A DNA stretch of 64,000 nt from Manis javanica (taxonomy: Eukaryota > Chordata > Mammalia > Pholidota > Manidae): positions 34,562,501-34,626,500 of the forward strand of contig NC_133157.1 in NCBI RefSeq assembly GCF_040802235.1, given 5' to 3'. A model generated the notes under the pieces. It was not told the DNA's origin and did not search any database. It was given only the letters and a program-made list of their open reading frames with translations. Position numbers and translations under genes: made by a program. Position 1 is the stretch's first letter. Each line of letters begins with the position of its first letter. Below are positions 11,674 to 23,626 of this stretch, one piece after another.

Positions 11674-13261
11674 TTAATTTACTATGGATTATGCAAGATT
11701 CTGGATATACAAAGATGAACAAAATAGCTGTGGCCAACTCTCATAGTTTACAGTCTCCTAGAAGTGCCAGTGTGTTAAGCACATATTCATAATAACATAG
11801 CCTCTTCTCATTATTTGCATAGTTATATTCTATAAAGTGGCTATGAGTTAGGGAATACTAAACTCTAGCTCCTAAGCGACAAGTAGGATTATGTTCCTGC
11901 AAGCTATTGGTCACAAGACTTTGTCAACTGATCAGTGTAAAACCTTGTTTTATATGTGTTTCTGGTTAAAGACACCTTAGCATCAGATATGGGAGGCCTG
12001 TAGGCCTTCTCCCACACAGCCCCCTAACTTCCCTGGGAAGTTGTCATGACACAGTTTCTTATGGCTTTCCAGGTTCTGATGAGGCAAGGGCTTCCTGCCC
12101 CAGTCCTCTCAAAATAGACATTCAGAATATTAAACAGCTAAGCTGCAGCCTAGAATTGGCTCCTCAGCAACGGGGTGTCCCACAGCTTGCATTTCAGGCA
12201 ACTGGCCCTTTCGCGTCTGCATTGTCCTTTATGGTATGTGGGACAAAGACCAGGCAAGCAGCACCCTGGTGGCTTGTGTCTTTGCCCGTCAACCCGGTAG
12301 GCTTCATGCTCAGCCTGTGTGTGCTTGACAAACAAGAGAGACTGAAAGGCAGGTGTTGGACGGGGGCACAGCCCAGGTACTCTGCTCATGGCTGACCCCC
12401 AGGTGCCCTGTCTGAAACCCAGTGATGAGAACATTCTTTAAGCTCTAGGCTTTATAGCTGAGTTTTTGTAATAGAGACCAGAAAAGGCGAGGAGAGGAGG
12501 ATTTTTTTCTTCCCCAGAATTTTTAGCTAAGTGAAGAGAAGCAACAGATTGGATGTGAAGAAATGGATGGAAATGAAGAGTGGAGATATAACAGCAAAAA
12601 ATGTTGCTGAGGGTTATGTATACTCTTCATTGTATTTGGGAAATGTAAGAAAAAAATGAAGTTATTTTACAATCATTCTTTGGTGGCCCTGCTGGTTTCT
12701 CCGATTGCAGGGATGCTTTAATGCAGACCCTGGCTTGCTTTCGAACTGTAAATATGTAATGATTAACTAGGGATTTCTGTGCTTGGGGGAGACCCATGAT
12801 GCATAACACCTTGAACATCCCAACCAAATTGCAGAAAACAAGTCTGTTATCACCTATGTAAGTACAAAGTCCTTCAGCTTTCTAAGGTGGTGAAATGAGA
12901 GAGGGCAAAGTACTTCAGTGGAACTTCTCAATGGGAGTGGGCCTGCCATTTGGGGCAGGAGAACTTTTGTTGGGCAGGACAGTTCCTGGCATTACAAAAA
13001 GTTCTTCTTACTCAGGGAAAGCCAAAAGTCCCCCCTCCTCGTTGGCACAACTAAAAATCCACCCCCCATGGGATTTTTGAAATATACCCCCATGGGAACA
13101 GAAGTGCCTCCCTTGAAAAAGACTGCCACTCAGGAGTTGACAGAGATTATCTGGGACATTCAGCTCAAGCTTCCCTCTGCCTGTGTCACACCACTGAGTT
13201 CACCCCAGCAGCCACCCTGTGTGGATGCGGCAGGGGAGAAGGGGGCCCATCCTATAAGGCT
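11674..13261. other. Intergenic sequence, no gene recognised
   Basis: Unique-looking sequence of mixed composition with only short open frames that lack recognisable similarity. No regulatory element can be supported. Confidence 0.35.
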
Positions 13262-13660
13262 TGTGGTGAACTAAATGTTTGAATCCCCCCAAAACAAATT
13301 CATATGTTGAAACTCTACCCCTGCCCCACCCCAGGTGACAGCACTGGGAGGTGTTCAGGATTAAGTGGGAGGTGATGGGGATCAGAGGAGGCCATGAGGT
13401 GGGGTCCTCATGACTGGGGCTGGCGACTTCATAAGAGTCAGGAGAACGCCAGCTTCCCCTCTGCTCTCTGCCCACCGAGGACACAACAGATGGAGACGTG
13501 GACAGTCTGCAACATGAAAGAGGGCCTTCCCCAGAACTTAGCCATGCCAGTCCCTGTTCCCAACCACCAGTCTGCAGAACTGTGAGCAAGAACTTTCTGT
13601 TGTCTACACACCACTAAGTGCTATGGCAGCTTGCCACAGCGGCCCCAACAGACCAAGGCA
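13262..13660 (+). repeat. MST/MLT-like MaLR LTR
   Basis: It shows the hallmark AATTCATATGTTGAAACTCTA block, GGGAGGTGATGGGGATCAGAGGAGG, the CTCATGACTGGGGCTGG-type and CTTCATAAGAG blocks, and a CACTAAGTGCTATGGCAGC end. The order fits MaLR solitary LTRs on the + strand. Confidence 0.65.
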
Positions 13661-14284
13661 GGCCTACCGAAACCCAAAGGCAAGTGAAGTGTCCTCTTTT
13701 TTGGCATTGCTCATAACCCCCGACAGCCACACTCCAGAGTGCAGTGTAGCCCAGAGGGGGAGGAACACAAGTCTCACCTGTTCACCTACTCATGCCCACC
13801 CCAGGCTCTCCTTCCTCCCACCACTCCACGTGGCCAGAAGAAGGGGACTTTTTCCTTCTTGCAAGAAATTTCCCTGCTTCATCTTCTCCTTGCTGCGGTG
13901 GCATTACGGTCACAGTGGCAGATGAAGTGAGAGAAGATAAAGTAAATCTGCAGATATTTAAATTTTTTATCTTATGTGTTGTTTAGAAAATCTTGGTATC
14001 ACATGTTGGCATTGGCTGGGTACTCCCCGTTTTGGAGGCAGGCTGGGATGGCCGTGAGGTTCTCGCTTTCCCCTAGAAGTGTTTCTCCTTGCTTCCCCGG
14101 CTGCTTCCTGAGCTCCCTGGCAGCTGGGGTGGGGAGGCCTGCAGGATCCAGTGAGCAGTTTCTGTGGAGGGAGGAAGCAGTGGTCCAGAGGGAGCTTCTG
14201 AGTTGCTGTTAATGTCCATTTTCTTGACCTGGGCAACAGTTACACAGTGTGTTCACTTCGCATTAATTCATTGAGCTGCTCACC
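13661..14284. other. Intergenic sequence, no gene recognised
   Basis: Moderately G+C-rich, with several overlapping short open frames in different frames, none of which resembles a known protein. Confidence 0.3.
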
Positions 14285-14425
14285 TTATGATTTGTGATAC
14301 CACCACCCCTTTTTGTGTATGTACATTATACTTAAACAAAAATAATGTGGGTAACTGTTGAACCACTGTGTTGTATATTTGAACCAATATGATTGTATAT
14401 CAACAATACTTCAATAAAAAAAGGA
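14285..14425 (+). repeat. Old LINE-1 3' end fragment
   Basis: The sequence GTAACTGTTGAACCACTG...TATTTGAACCAATATGATTGTATATCAAC...AATAAAAAAAGG matches the typical 3' terminus of older mammalian LINE-1s on the + strand. Confidence 0.5.
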
Positions 14426-14659
14426 AAAGAAAATGCAACAGGAAAAAGAAAATCTCATTCACAAGAAATACAAAGACAATAGAGTACCTAGGAATTAACC
14501 TAATAAAAAATGTTCAAGACTAATAATTTGTAATCGCAAATAAGTTGGTCAAGAGGATAATAGTGGAGCATGGAGAATATAATCAATGATTCTGTAACAT
14601 CTTTCTACACTGATAAATAGTTTTTAGAGTTTTAGAGTTTTCTTCATATAAGTCTTGCA

Positions 14660-16235
14660 CATTTTTTAATTGAAGTATAGTTGATACACAATCTTATATT
14701 GGTTTCAAATATACAACACAGTGGTTCAACTTAGTTACCCCTATTATTAAATCCTCACCCCAACTAGTGCAGTTACTATTTGTCAACATGGAAAGATGTT
14801 ATGGAATCAGTGACTATACTCTCCATGCTGTACTACCATCCCTGTGACCAACTTATGATTGAGAATTTTGTGCCCCTGTATCCCCCTCACCCTCCTCACC
14901 ACTGATCCCAATCCCTCCCCCATGGTAACCACCGTCACTTCTCAGTGTCTCTGAGTCTACTGCTGTTTTGCTCATGTTGTTTTGCTTTGTTTTTATATTC
15001 TACAAATAAATGAAGTCATATGATACTTGTCTTTCTCTGCTTGGCTTATTTCATTTAGCATAACACCCTCTAGGTCCATCCATGTTTTTGCAAGTGGCAA
15101 AACATTTTTTTTAAATGACTGAATAATATTCCATTGTGTCTATGTACCATATCTTCTTTATCCATTCATCTACTGATGGATATTTAGGTTGCTTCCATAT
15201 CTTTGTTATCATAACTAATGTGGCAATAAACGTGGGGGTGCATATATCTTTTGAATGAAAGATTTTGTTTTCTTCAGGTAAATTCCTAGAAGTGGAATTA
15301 CTGGGTTGAATGGTATTTCTATTTTTAGTTTTTGGAGGAACCTCCATATTTCTTTCCACAGTGGCTGCACTAATTGACATTCCCACCAACAGTGCAGGAG
15401 GGTTCCCATTTCTCCACATCCTCGTCAACACTTGTGACTTCTCGTTTTTTGGATGGTGGCCATTCTGACTGGTGTGAGGTGATAACTCATTTTGGTTTTG
15501 ATTTGCATTTCCCTGATGATGAGCGATGTGGAGCAGGTTTTCATGTGCCTATTGGCCATCTGTATTTTTTCTTTGGAAAAATGTCTATTAAGGTCCTCCA
15601 TCCATTTTTTAATCAGGTATTTGTTTTTTGGGTGTTGAGGCATATGGGTTCTTATGTATTTTTGATGTTAACCCCTTATTGGATAAATTGTTTATAAATA
15701 TATTCTCCCATACTGTAGGTTGCCTTTTTGTTCTGCTGATGGTGTCCTTTGCTGTACAGAAGCTTTTTAGTTTGATGTCGTTCCACTTGTTCATTTTTTA
15801 TTTTGTTTTCCTTGCCCAAGGAGATGTGTCCAGGAAAAAATTGCTCATGCTTATGTTCAAGAGATTCTTGCCTATGTTTTCTTCTAAGAGTTTTATGGTT
15901 TCATGTCTTATATTCAGGTCTTTGATCCATTTCCAGTTTACTTTTATGTATAGAGTTAGATAGTAATCCAGTTTCATTCTCTTTCATGTAGCTGTGCAGT
16001 TGTCAGAACACCAGTTATTGAAGAGACTGTCTTTCCCCTGTTGTATGCCCATGGCTCCTTTATCATACACTAGTTGACCATGTATGCATGGGTTTATATC
16101 TGGGTCTCTGTTCCATTGATCTGTGGGGTCTGTTCTGGTGCCAGTACCATACTGTTTTTGATTACTGTAGCTTTGTAGTGTAGCTTAAAGTCAGGGACCA
16201 TAACACCCCCAGCTGTGTTCTTCTTTCCCATGCAT
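14660..16235 (-). mobile_element. Old LINE-1, 3' third, minus strand
   Basis: Starts with TTTTTTAATTGAAGTATAGT, the antisense of a LINE-1 3' end, and continues into ORF2 sequence. Minus-strand frames 15111-15794 carry [20 protein letters not shown] and [17 protein letters not shown], well known ORF2 C-terminal motifs. More diverged than the two younger copies and broken by frameshifts. Confidence 0.85.
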
Positions 16236-17575
16236 TTTCTTATTTTGTACCCAGTCACTTTAGTAAATTCTTATTAATTATAATACTAATTTTAGTTAAT
16301 TCTCTTGCCATTTATAGGTAGAGAACCATGCAATGTACAGATAAGAATGACTTTAATTCTTACTTTACAATATTTATGCTTGTGTATTTTTCTTGTTGTG
16401 TTGCTTACAACCTTCAGTGCCTGTGAATAGTGATGACAATAGTATGAGATTTGTTCTACCATCACATGTGATGCTTGCTGTAGATTTTGGTAGTTTTTCT
16501 TTTTTTTTTTTTAATGAGTTTTGGAGAAACTCAAAGCCAGAAAGAGCTTGGTTTTGGTTTTTAAAATTAGTAATGGGTATAGCAAATATTTTTTCAAAAT
16601 ATAACTTGTAATCTGTTGTATAGTTTTTCTCTTTTGATAGTATATCAAAAGATTTTCGAAAACTGAAGGACCCTCATGGTCCAGAGACAAACATTATTTG
16701 GTCATTTGGTATTCTTTTCAAACATTGTTGGATTTTATTTACTAATATTTTATTTAGGATTCTTGAATTTCATTTTTTTGGTTTGTGCTGGCCTATGCTA
16801 GTTAAGTAAATGTGTTACCAAAGCTATATGCATCCCATCCTGTTCATTAGTTCATTTTTTTTGAAAGTATCATTGATCTGTTCATTAGTTTTTAAAAATA
16901 ACAGTATTAATGTTCTCTTCTTAAAATGGATTATTTTTTATTTTAGTTTTTCTAAAGTAGAATGTAAAGTGTCTAAATAAGGCTAGACTGGTGATGCACT
17001 CAAATGAGCATACACGAGTGAAACGGAAACAAGTAGATCATCGGCCTATATTTCTTGCCACCAATCTGGCTGTGGGGGGGTCCTTGAGCACCAAAGCGCA
17101 AGGTACATCCTTTATAAAATGCAACAACAGTTTTCTATTCTACTGTAGCTTAAATAAAATGCAACAATATTGATTTTTTCCCTTCAATCTCATGAAACTA
17201 AGAGTTCTAAATATGTTGAGGTCTGTGACTATTATGGAATCTTAAATCTTCCAGTTTAATCTATTTTTCTTTGCACAAAGTAGTATACCAATAAATGTTT
17301 TGAATGTAGTGTGAGAAAACAATGTGAAAAAGACTGCTGAGATTTTTATTATAGATTTTTGTTTCTACCTTCAAGAAACTCAGAAGAAAATAGTTTTCTA
17401 GTGGAAATAAACTCAGGTAGAATGGTGTATAGTGGAAATAAACTAAGGTAGAATGGTGTATCAAAAACAGGAAAGTAATGCTGAAACATTGACTGTCCTC
17501 CTACTTGGTCAAACCACCCCGTCCAGGAATTCAGGAAGAATTGAGACCCACATTTTTTTTTTCCTTCCTTTACAG
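16236..17575. other. Sequence upstream of the GNE long-isoform exon
   Basis: AT-rich sequence without a CpG island. It contains a short open frame at 16991-17173 with no recognisable similarity and a 31-base tandem duplication (17401-17462). The promoter of the long isoform may be here, but no core element is distinctive. Confidence 0.4.
17401..17462. repeat. 31-base tandem duplication
   Basis: Two adjacent copies of GTGGAAATAAACTCAGGTAG + AATGGTGTATA (the second has A for C at one position), 113 bases before the candidate acceptor of the long-isoform exon. Confidence 0.9.
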
Positions 17576-17714
17576 AGAGGCGGTGCTCAAGATCTTGTAT
17601 GCCTGTTAATGACTGCTCTCAGGCAGCTAAATCCAGAGAACAAACAGCTGCCGTGGTCATTAATTCAAACAACGCCGGTTACGAAGCTTGTGCCTACAGA
17701 GTGGGTGCTATAGG

Positions 17715-17766
17715 ATGGAAATCAACATATATGCGCACCGGGAGTTCTGTCTTCCAGGACCTCACG
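17715..17766 (+). CDS. GNE: GNE long-isoform first coding exon (17 codons)
   Basis: ATG at 17715 has a strong context (A at -3, G at +4). It opens 17 codons, MEINIYAHREFCLPGPH, ending in phase 0 at a GTAAGT donor. Joined to the exon at 44474 this reads ...[12 protein letters not shown]..., and 17 plus 14 residues gives exactly the 31-residue N-terminal extension known for the 753-residue GNE isoform. The pattern ME......RE....GPH agrees with what I recall of the human and mouse extensions, while the other positions differ. An in-frame stop (TAA, 17661-17663) lies upstream. A pyrimidine-rich tract ending in AG at 17575 could be an acceptor, so the exon may be 17576-17766 with a further untranslated exon upstream. 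No CpG island is near, which fits a tissue-restricted promoter. The exon is too short to show as an open frame by length alone. Confidence 0.85.
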
Positions 17767-19344
17767 TAAGTAACTCAGCAATCTGACAGAGCTTTATCAC
17801 TGAAATTGCAATCAGAAAAAAATGAGGAAAATTACACAGAGGGAGAGGAAAGCTTTGGTTTTAAATCTGTCACAGTTATCATTTTTTTGTCATTTTTTTC
17901 TTACTGCTCGCTCATGTTGGTCATTCTGTGGTTACTACGTGTTTCTTAGTTGCTCTGCTGAAACACTGTCTCATCGCATTTCTAAACTGAGGGCTGAAAG
18001 TAAACTCTTTCCTTCAGATTCCTGGTGCTTTCTTCAGATAAGGTGGGCTTGCTTTTACTTTGAGAATTTTCTGCTTCGTAGATGCAGTTTATTTACAAAA
18101 GTACAGTGTTTGCTGCAATTTTTTTTTCCTTTGCTTTTGAAACGTGGTATACGGAACTGCCTGACTTGTACTTCTTTTTCTCCCAGGTTTAATTATTGAC
18201 TAACCATACTGGGGAGTGGAGTGCATTTACTCTGAGTTAATTGGTATCTAAGACAAAATGGAAATTACCATGTTTATCAATATGTCAATATGTCAGTGTG
18301 CTATATTATAATGTAGTTTATTTAACCTAAAATTTTTATGGAGGCATATGGAAATCCGGATGTTTCAGGACATCATTATCACGTTTCAATTTAGTGATTA
18401 AAAGAACATATATATAAATATATTTAACTTAAAGATCATCTTTAGTTGCAGAATGGCTACAAGCACTTTTCAATCAAATGATGTCATTTTTCTATTATTT
18501 TTCTATTACCTCCATCTGGACCTAATGCCTAATTTCAATTTGCCTTCTTCAGTGAGAATTATTTTTATTTCTTGGTAGAGCATACATTTAAATTCAAGGT
18601 CAAATTTTCTTAGTTTCTAGTTGCAACTTCTTAGTTTTTCTTTTTTCTCATGCCTTCAGTGAAATCAAAGAAATGACTGTCTCCAGTTAAAGAGTTGCTG
18701 GCTCCCATTTTTCATGCAACTGACTTAAAAAATTTTTTTATATAACCTGAAATTACCATTTTATTCATCTGTCTAATGTTTAGTGGGTCTCTGACCACAT
18801 CCACTCTGAAACACTCTCTATGGCCTTTAAGTCGTCTTAAGGTACTCTCTCACGTAATACAGCCATGTTTTTCAAAATTTCTCAACAAAACCCTCCATCC
18901 AGCTTGTCTCCCCCATATGCTATTCTCACTCTCTTATTATTCTCAGTCATATGTTCTCGTTAAGGAAAATGATCATTTAAAATGTAAAATTGATAGGATT
19001 TCATTACAGACTGAACTTGAGAAATAAAGGAAGAGGAGAAGTCAAGGATGCCTCCCAGTTTGCTGGGTGCATGATAATACCATTCACTAAGAATAGAATA
19101 GAGAAAGAGCCCAAGTTTCTGGGGAAGAAAAGTTCATTTGAAGTGCCTGTGGGACACATTTAAATAAAGATGTCCTAAAAGGAGTTGGATATTTGGGTTT
19201 AGACTGAAAAGACTAGATTAGAAATTCAGATTTAGAAACAACTTAAAATGGTTATTTGTTCAGCCACGCAAGTGGTTAAGGTCACAGTAGGTGTATATTA
19301 AAATGTAGTGTGGATAAAAGGAAGACTAAAGAGGAAATCCTAGA
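17767..19344 (+). other. First intron of the long isoform, proximal part
   Basis: AT-rich intron sequence with no clear repeat or gene. Short open frames are incidental. Confidence 0.4.
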
Positions 19345-19358
19345 AAATATTAACTTTT

Positions 19359-21190
19359 TTTTTTTTGAGAGGGCATCTCTCATATTTATTGATCAAATGG
19401 TTGTTAACAACAATAAAATTCAGTATAGGGGGGTCAATGCTCAATGTACAATCATTAATCCATCTCAAGCCTAATTCTCATCAGTCTCCAATCTTCTGAA
19501 GCATAATGAACAAGTTCGTACATGGTGAACGAATTCTTACATAGTGAATAAATTCTTACATGGTGAACAGTACAAGGGCATTCATCACAGAAACTTTTGG
19601 TTTTGATCACGCATTATGAACTATAAACAATCAGGTCAAATATGAATATTTGTTTGATTTTTATACCTGATTTATATGTTGATCCCACATTTCTCCCTTT
19701 ATTATTATTATTATTTTTATTTTTAATAAAATGCTGAAGTGGTAGGTAGATGCAAGATAAAGGTAGAAAACATAGTTTAGTGCTGTAAGAGGGCAAATGT
19801 AGATGATCAGGTGTGTGCCTATGGACTAAGTATTAATCCAAGCTAGACAAGGGCAGCAAAACATCCACGGATGCAGAAGATTTCTCTCAAAGCAGGGGGG
19901 ATGAGGTTCTGAGCCTCACCTCTGTTGATCCCCAATTTCTCACCTGATGGCCCCCCTGCAACTGTGCCTGTCTTAGGTTGTTCCTCCCTTGAGGAATCTT
20001 ACCCGTCTCTGGCTAACCAGTCATCTTCCGGGGCCATACAGGGAAATGTAAAGTTGGTAAGTGAGAGAGAAGCCATATTGTTTGAAAAGGTTAGCTTTTT
20101 ACTTCTTTGCAGATTTATGCCCTGTGGCTTCTATGCCCAGCATTTGTCTTGAGGTATCTTTACAACCTGGAGGAATTATGATACTCGGTAAATTCGATAT
20201 GAGGCACGAATTCTATTTAAGGGTTGTAATTAGGAAGGAAGAAGAAAAGCTATAGAGGTAGCATATGGAAGAAAACATGGGAGGATTGATTATTTCTTTG
20301 ACATATCTTCTTGTAGAGTACCTTAAGTATGTATAGGTTTTAAACTAGTAACTAATTTGCACACACATTAACATAATAGGAATACGGTGACATAAACAAA
20401 GCAAATCTATAATTACCATCCATCTCCAGTGAAGCCAAGAAAACCATTAGGGCACCCTAGGCATTTGTGAAAATTTGTCTATGATATGATGGATATTGTC
20501 CTACTGTACTTGAACAGTCTGAGAAAAATCAGACAAATTAAAGCAGCCCATTTCTGGGATCTGTTCACATTCCATATGTTCTCTTAACCATAGATAGTCT
20601 ATAGTCATAAGATTTTGGAGTGCTACAACTTGCACCCTTCCCAACTCCTGGTTGAGTTCCAACAGTACAGATCCGGTCAAATTCGTTGTCTCACTGTATG
20701 CACATGCCAGCCTAGGCATCTCCCTCCTCATTCCAATGGCAAGTCCAGGAAATGGTGGGGTGGACGCAGCCACAACCGCAGCATTGCCCGGATCCCTGTG
20801 GAGGCTTTTTGATGATCATCCCCCGGCACGAGTCCTCCAGAGAGTGCTGATGCTGGAAGCTCCTCCTCATATCGTATCTTAGTTCATTTTCTGGGTATCC
20901 AAGCTAGGCCTTGATCTTCTGCATAGAAACAAACAGACCCTTTGCCCACACTTTGACATGCCCTCTATACCACTGTGCAGAACTCATTGGAGGTCAGCAC
21001 ACAGGGACTGCCTTTTTTTTTTTTTTATTAAGAGAAAGGAATATTATCAGAAAAGAGTACCTCCATAGCTGATCATCTGATACCCTTTAAGTGATCAACA
21101 TTAAGGATATTTAAAGCATGTGTTGATCTTTGATTTACCAATAGTTTTATCCTATCAAGGAGTAATCCCCCTTTTCTTTCTTTCTTTCTT
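19359..21190 (-). mobile_element. Retroviral env-U3-R tail of LINE-1 copy 2
   Basis: Same arrangement as copy 1. After the LINE-1 body an A-rich block (about 21175-21200) leads to a 150-base segment, a second A block (21011-21027), an envelope TM-like region (20501-20800), a polypurine tract AAAGGGAGAAA (19690-19700 on minus), then U3-R starting TGTGGGATC at 19689 and ending in GCCCTCTC followed by poly(A). AATAAA lies about 17 bases before the end. The A-rich blocks at each junction look like fossil poly(A) tails. Confidence 0.72.
20501..20800 (-). pseudogene. Envelope TM-like fragment (in copy 2 tail)
   Basis: Homologous to the fragment at 5174-5620. It carries NLTGSVLLELNQELGRVQVV followed by the DYLWLREHMECEQ region and CFNLSDFSQT, then an early stop near 20501 that removes the tryptophan-rich part seen in copy 1. 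Cysteine positions have decayed. Not functional as a protein. Confidence 0.6.
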
Positions 21191-21533
21191 TTTTTTTTTT
21201 TAATCTTTAATCTACATTTACATGAAGAGTACTATGTTTACTATGCTCTCCCCTATATCAGGTCCCCCCTAACAACCACATTACGGTTACTGTCCATCAG
21301 CTTAGCAAAATGTTGTAGAATCCCTACTTGTCCTCTCTGTATTGTGCAGCCCACCCTCCCCTTTCTCCCTCTACCCCATGCATGCTAATCTTAATAGCCC
21401 CCTTCTTCTTCCCCCCCCTTATCCCTCCCTGCCCACCCATCCTCCCCAGTTCCTTTCCCTTTGGTACCTGTTAGTCCATTTTTGGGTTCTGTAATTCCGC
21501 TGCTGTTTTGTTCCTTCAGGTTTTCCTTTGTTC

Positions 21534-23593
21534 TTATACTCCTCGGATGAGTGAAATCATTTGATATTTCTCTTTCTCCGCTTGGCTGATTTCACTGAGC
21601 ATAATACTGTCCAGCTCCATCCATGTTGCTGCAAATGGTTGGATTTTTCCACTTCTTATGGCTGAGTAGTATTCCATTGTGTATGTGTACCACATCTTCT
21701 TTATCCATTCATCTACTGATGGACATTTAGGTTGCTTCCAGTTCTTGGCTATTGTAAATAGTGCTGCGATAAACATAGGGGTACATCTGTCTCTCTCAAA
21801 CTTGATTGCTGCGTTCTTAGGGTAAATTCCTAGAAGTGGAATTCCTGGGTCAAATGGTAGGTCTGTTTTGAGCATTTTGATGAACCTCCAAACTGCTTTT
21901 CACAATGGTTGAACCAATTTACATTCCCACCAGCAGTGTAGGAGGGTTCCCCTTTCTCCACAGCCTCGCCAACATTTGTTGTTGTTTGTCTTTTGGATGG
22001 CAGCTATCCTTACTGGTGTGAGGTGATACCTCATTGTAGTTTTAATTTGCATTTCTCTGATAATTAGTGATGTGGAGCATCTTTTCATGTGTCTGTTGGC
22101 CATCTGTATTTCTTTTTTAGAGAACTGTCTGTTCAGTTCCTCTGCCCAGTTTTTAATTGGGTTATTTGTTTTTTGTTCGTTGAGGCATGTGAGCTCTTTA
22201 TATATTCTGGACGTCAAGCCTTTATCGGATCTGTCATTTTCAAATATATTCTCCCATACTGTAGGGTTCCTTTTTGTTCTATTGATGGTGTCTTTCGCTG
22301 TACAGAAGCTTTTCAGCTTAATGTAGTCCCACTTGCTCATTTTTGCTGTTGTTTTCCTTGCCCAGGGAGATATGTTCAAGAAGAGGTCACTCATGTTTAT
22401 GTCTAAGAGGTTTTTGCATATGTTTTTTTCCAAAAGTTTAATGGTTTCATGACCTACATTCAGGTCTTTGATCCATTTTGAGTTTACCTTTGTATATGGG
22501 GTTAGACAATGGTCCAGTTTCATTCTCCTACACGTAGCTGTCCAGTTTTGCCAACAACATCTGTTGAAGAGACTGTCATTTCCCCATTGTATGTCCATGG
22601 CTCCTTTATCAAATATTAATTGACCATATTTGTTTGGGTTAATTTCTGGAGTCTCTAATCTGTTCCACTGGTCTGTGGCTCTGTTCTTGTGCCAGTACCA
22701 AATTGTCTTGATTACTATGGCTTTGTAGTAGAGCTTGAAGTTGGGGAGTGAGATCCCCCCTACTTTGTTCTTCTTTTTCAGGATTGCTTTGGCTATTCGG
22801 GGTCTTTGGTGTTTCCATATGAATTTTTAAATTATTTGTTCCAATTCATTGAAGAATGTTGCTGGTAATTTGATAGGGATTGCATCAAATCTGTATATTG
22901 CTTTGGGCAGGATGGCCATTTTGACGATATTAATTCTTCCTAGCCATGAGCATGGGATGAGTTTCCATTTATTAGTGTCCCCTTTAATTTCTCTTAAGAG
23001 TGACTTGTAGTTTTCAGAGTATAAGTCTTTCACTTCTTTGCTTAGGTTTATTCCTAGGTATTTTATTCTATTTGATGCAATGGTGAATGGAATTGTTTTC
23101 CTGATTTCTCTTTCTATTGATTCATTGTTAGTGTATAGGAAAGCTACAGATTTCTGTGTGTTAATTTTGTATCCTGCACCTTTGCTGTATTCCGATATCA
23201 GTTCTAGTAGTTTTGGAGTGGAGTCTTTAGGGTTTTTTATGTACAGTATCATATCATCTGCAAATAGTGACAGTTTAACTTCTTCTTTACCAATCTGGAT
23301 TCCTTGTATTTCTTTGTTTTGTCTGATTGCCATTGCTAGGACCTCCAGTACTATGTTAAATAACAGTGGGGAGAGTGGGCATCCCTGTTTTGTTCCCGAT
23401 CTCAGAGGAAAAGCTTTCAGCTTCTCAGTGTTCAGTATAATGTTGGCTGTGGGTTTATCATATATGGCCTTTATTATGTTGAGGTACTTGCCCTCTATTC
23501 CCATTTTGCTGAGAGTTTTTATCATGAATGGATGTTGAATTTTGTCAAATGCTTTTTCAGCATCTATGGAGATGATCATGTGGTTTTTGTCTT

Positions 23594-23626
<33 letters not shown>

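Noticed and set aside
16991-17173. 60-codon open frame with a GT after CGCAAG
   Set aside because: No recognisable protein, no clear acceptor, and no evidence of joining GNE. Left as unannotated upstream sequence.
17453-17713. 86-codon open frame ending just before the GNE long-isoform ATG
   Set aside because: It crosses a likely splice acceptor, has no recognisable similarity, and the overlapping frame from 17715 is explained by GNE. At most it is an upstream open frame.
17590-17770. A third open frame across the long-isoform exon (reading ...VVINSNNAGYEACAYRVG...)
   Set aside because: It looks protein-like by eye, but it ends at a stop created across the donor site and does not join the next exon in frame. 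The GNE frame matches in length, phase and residues.
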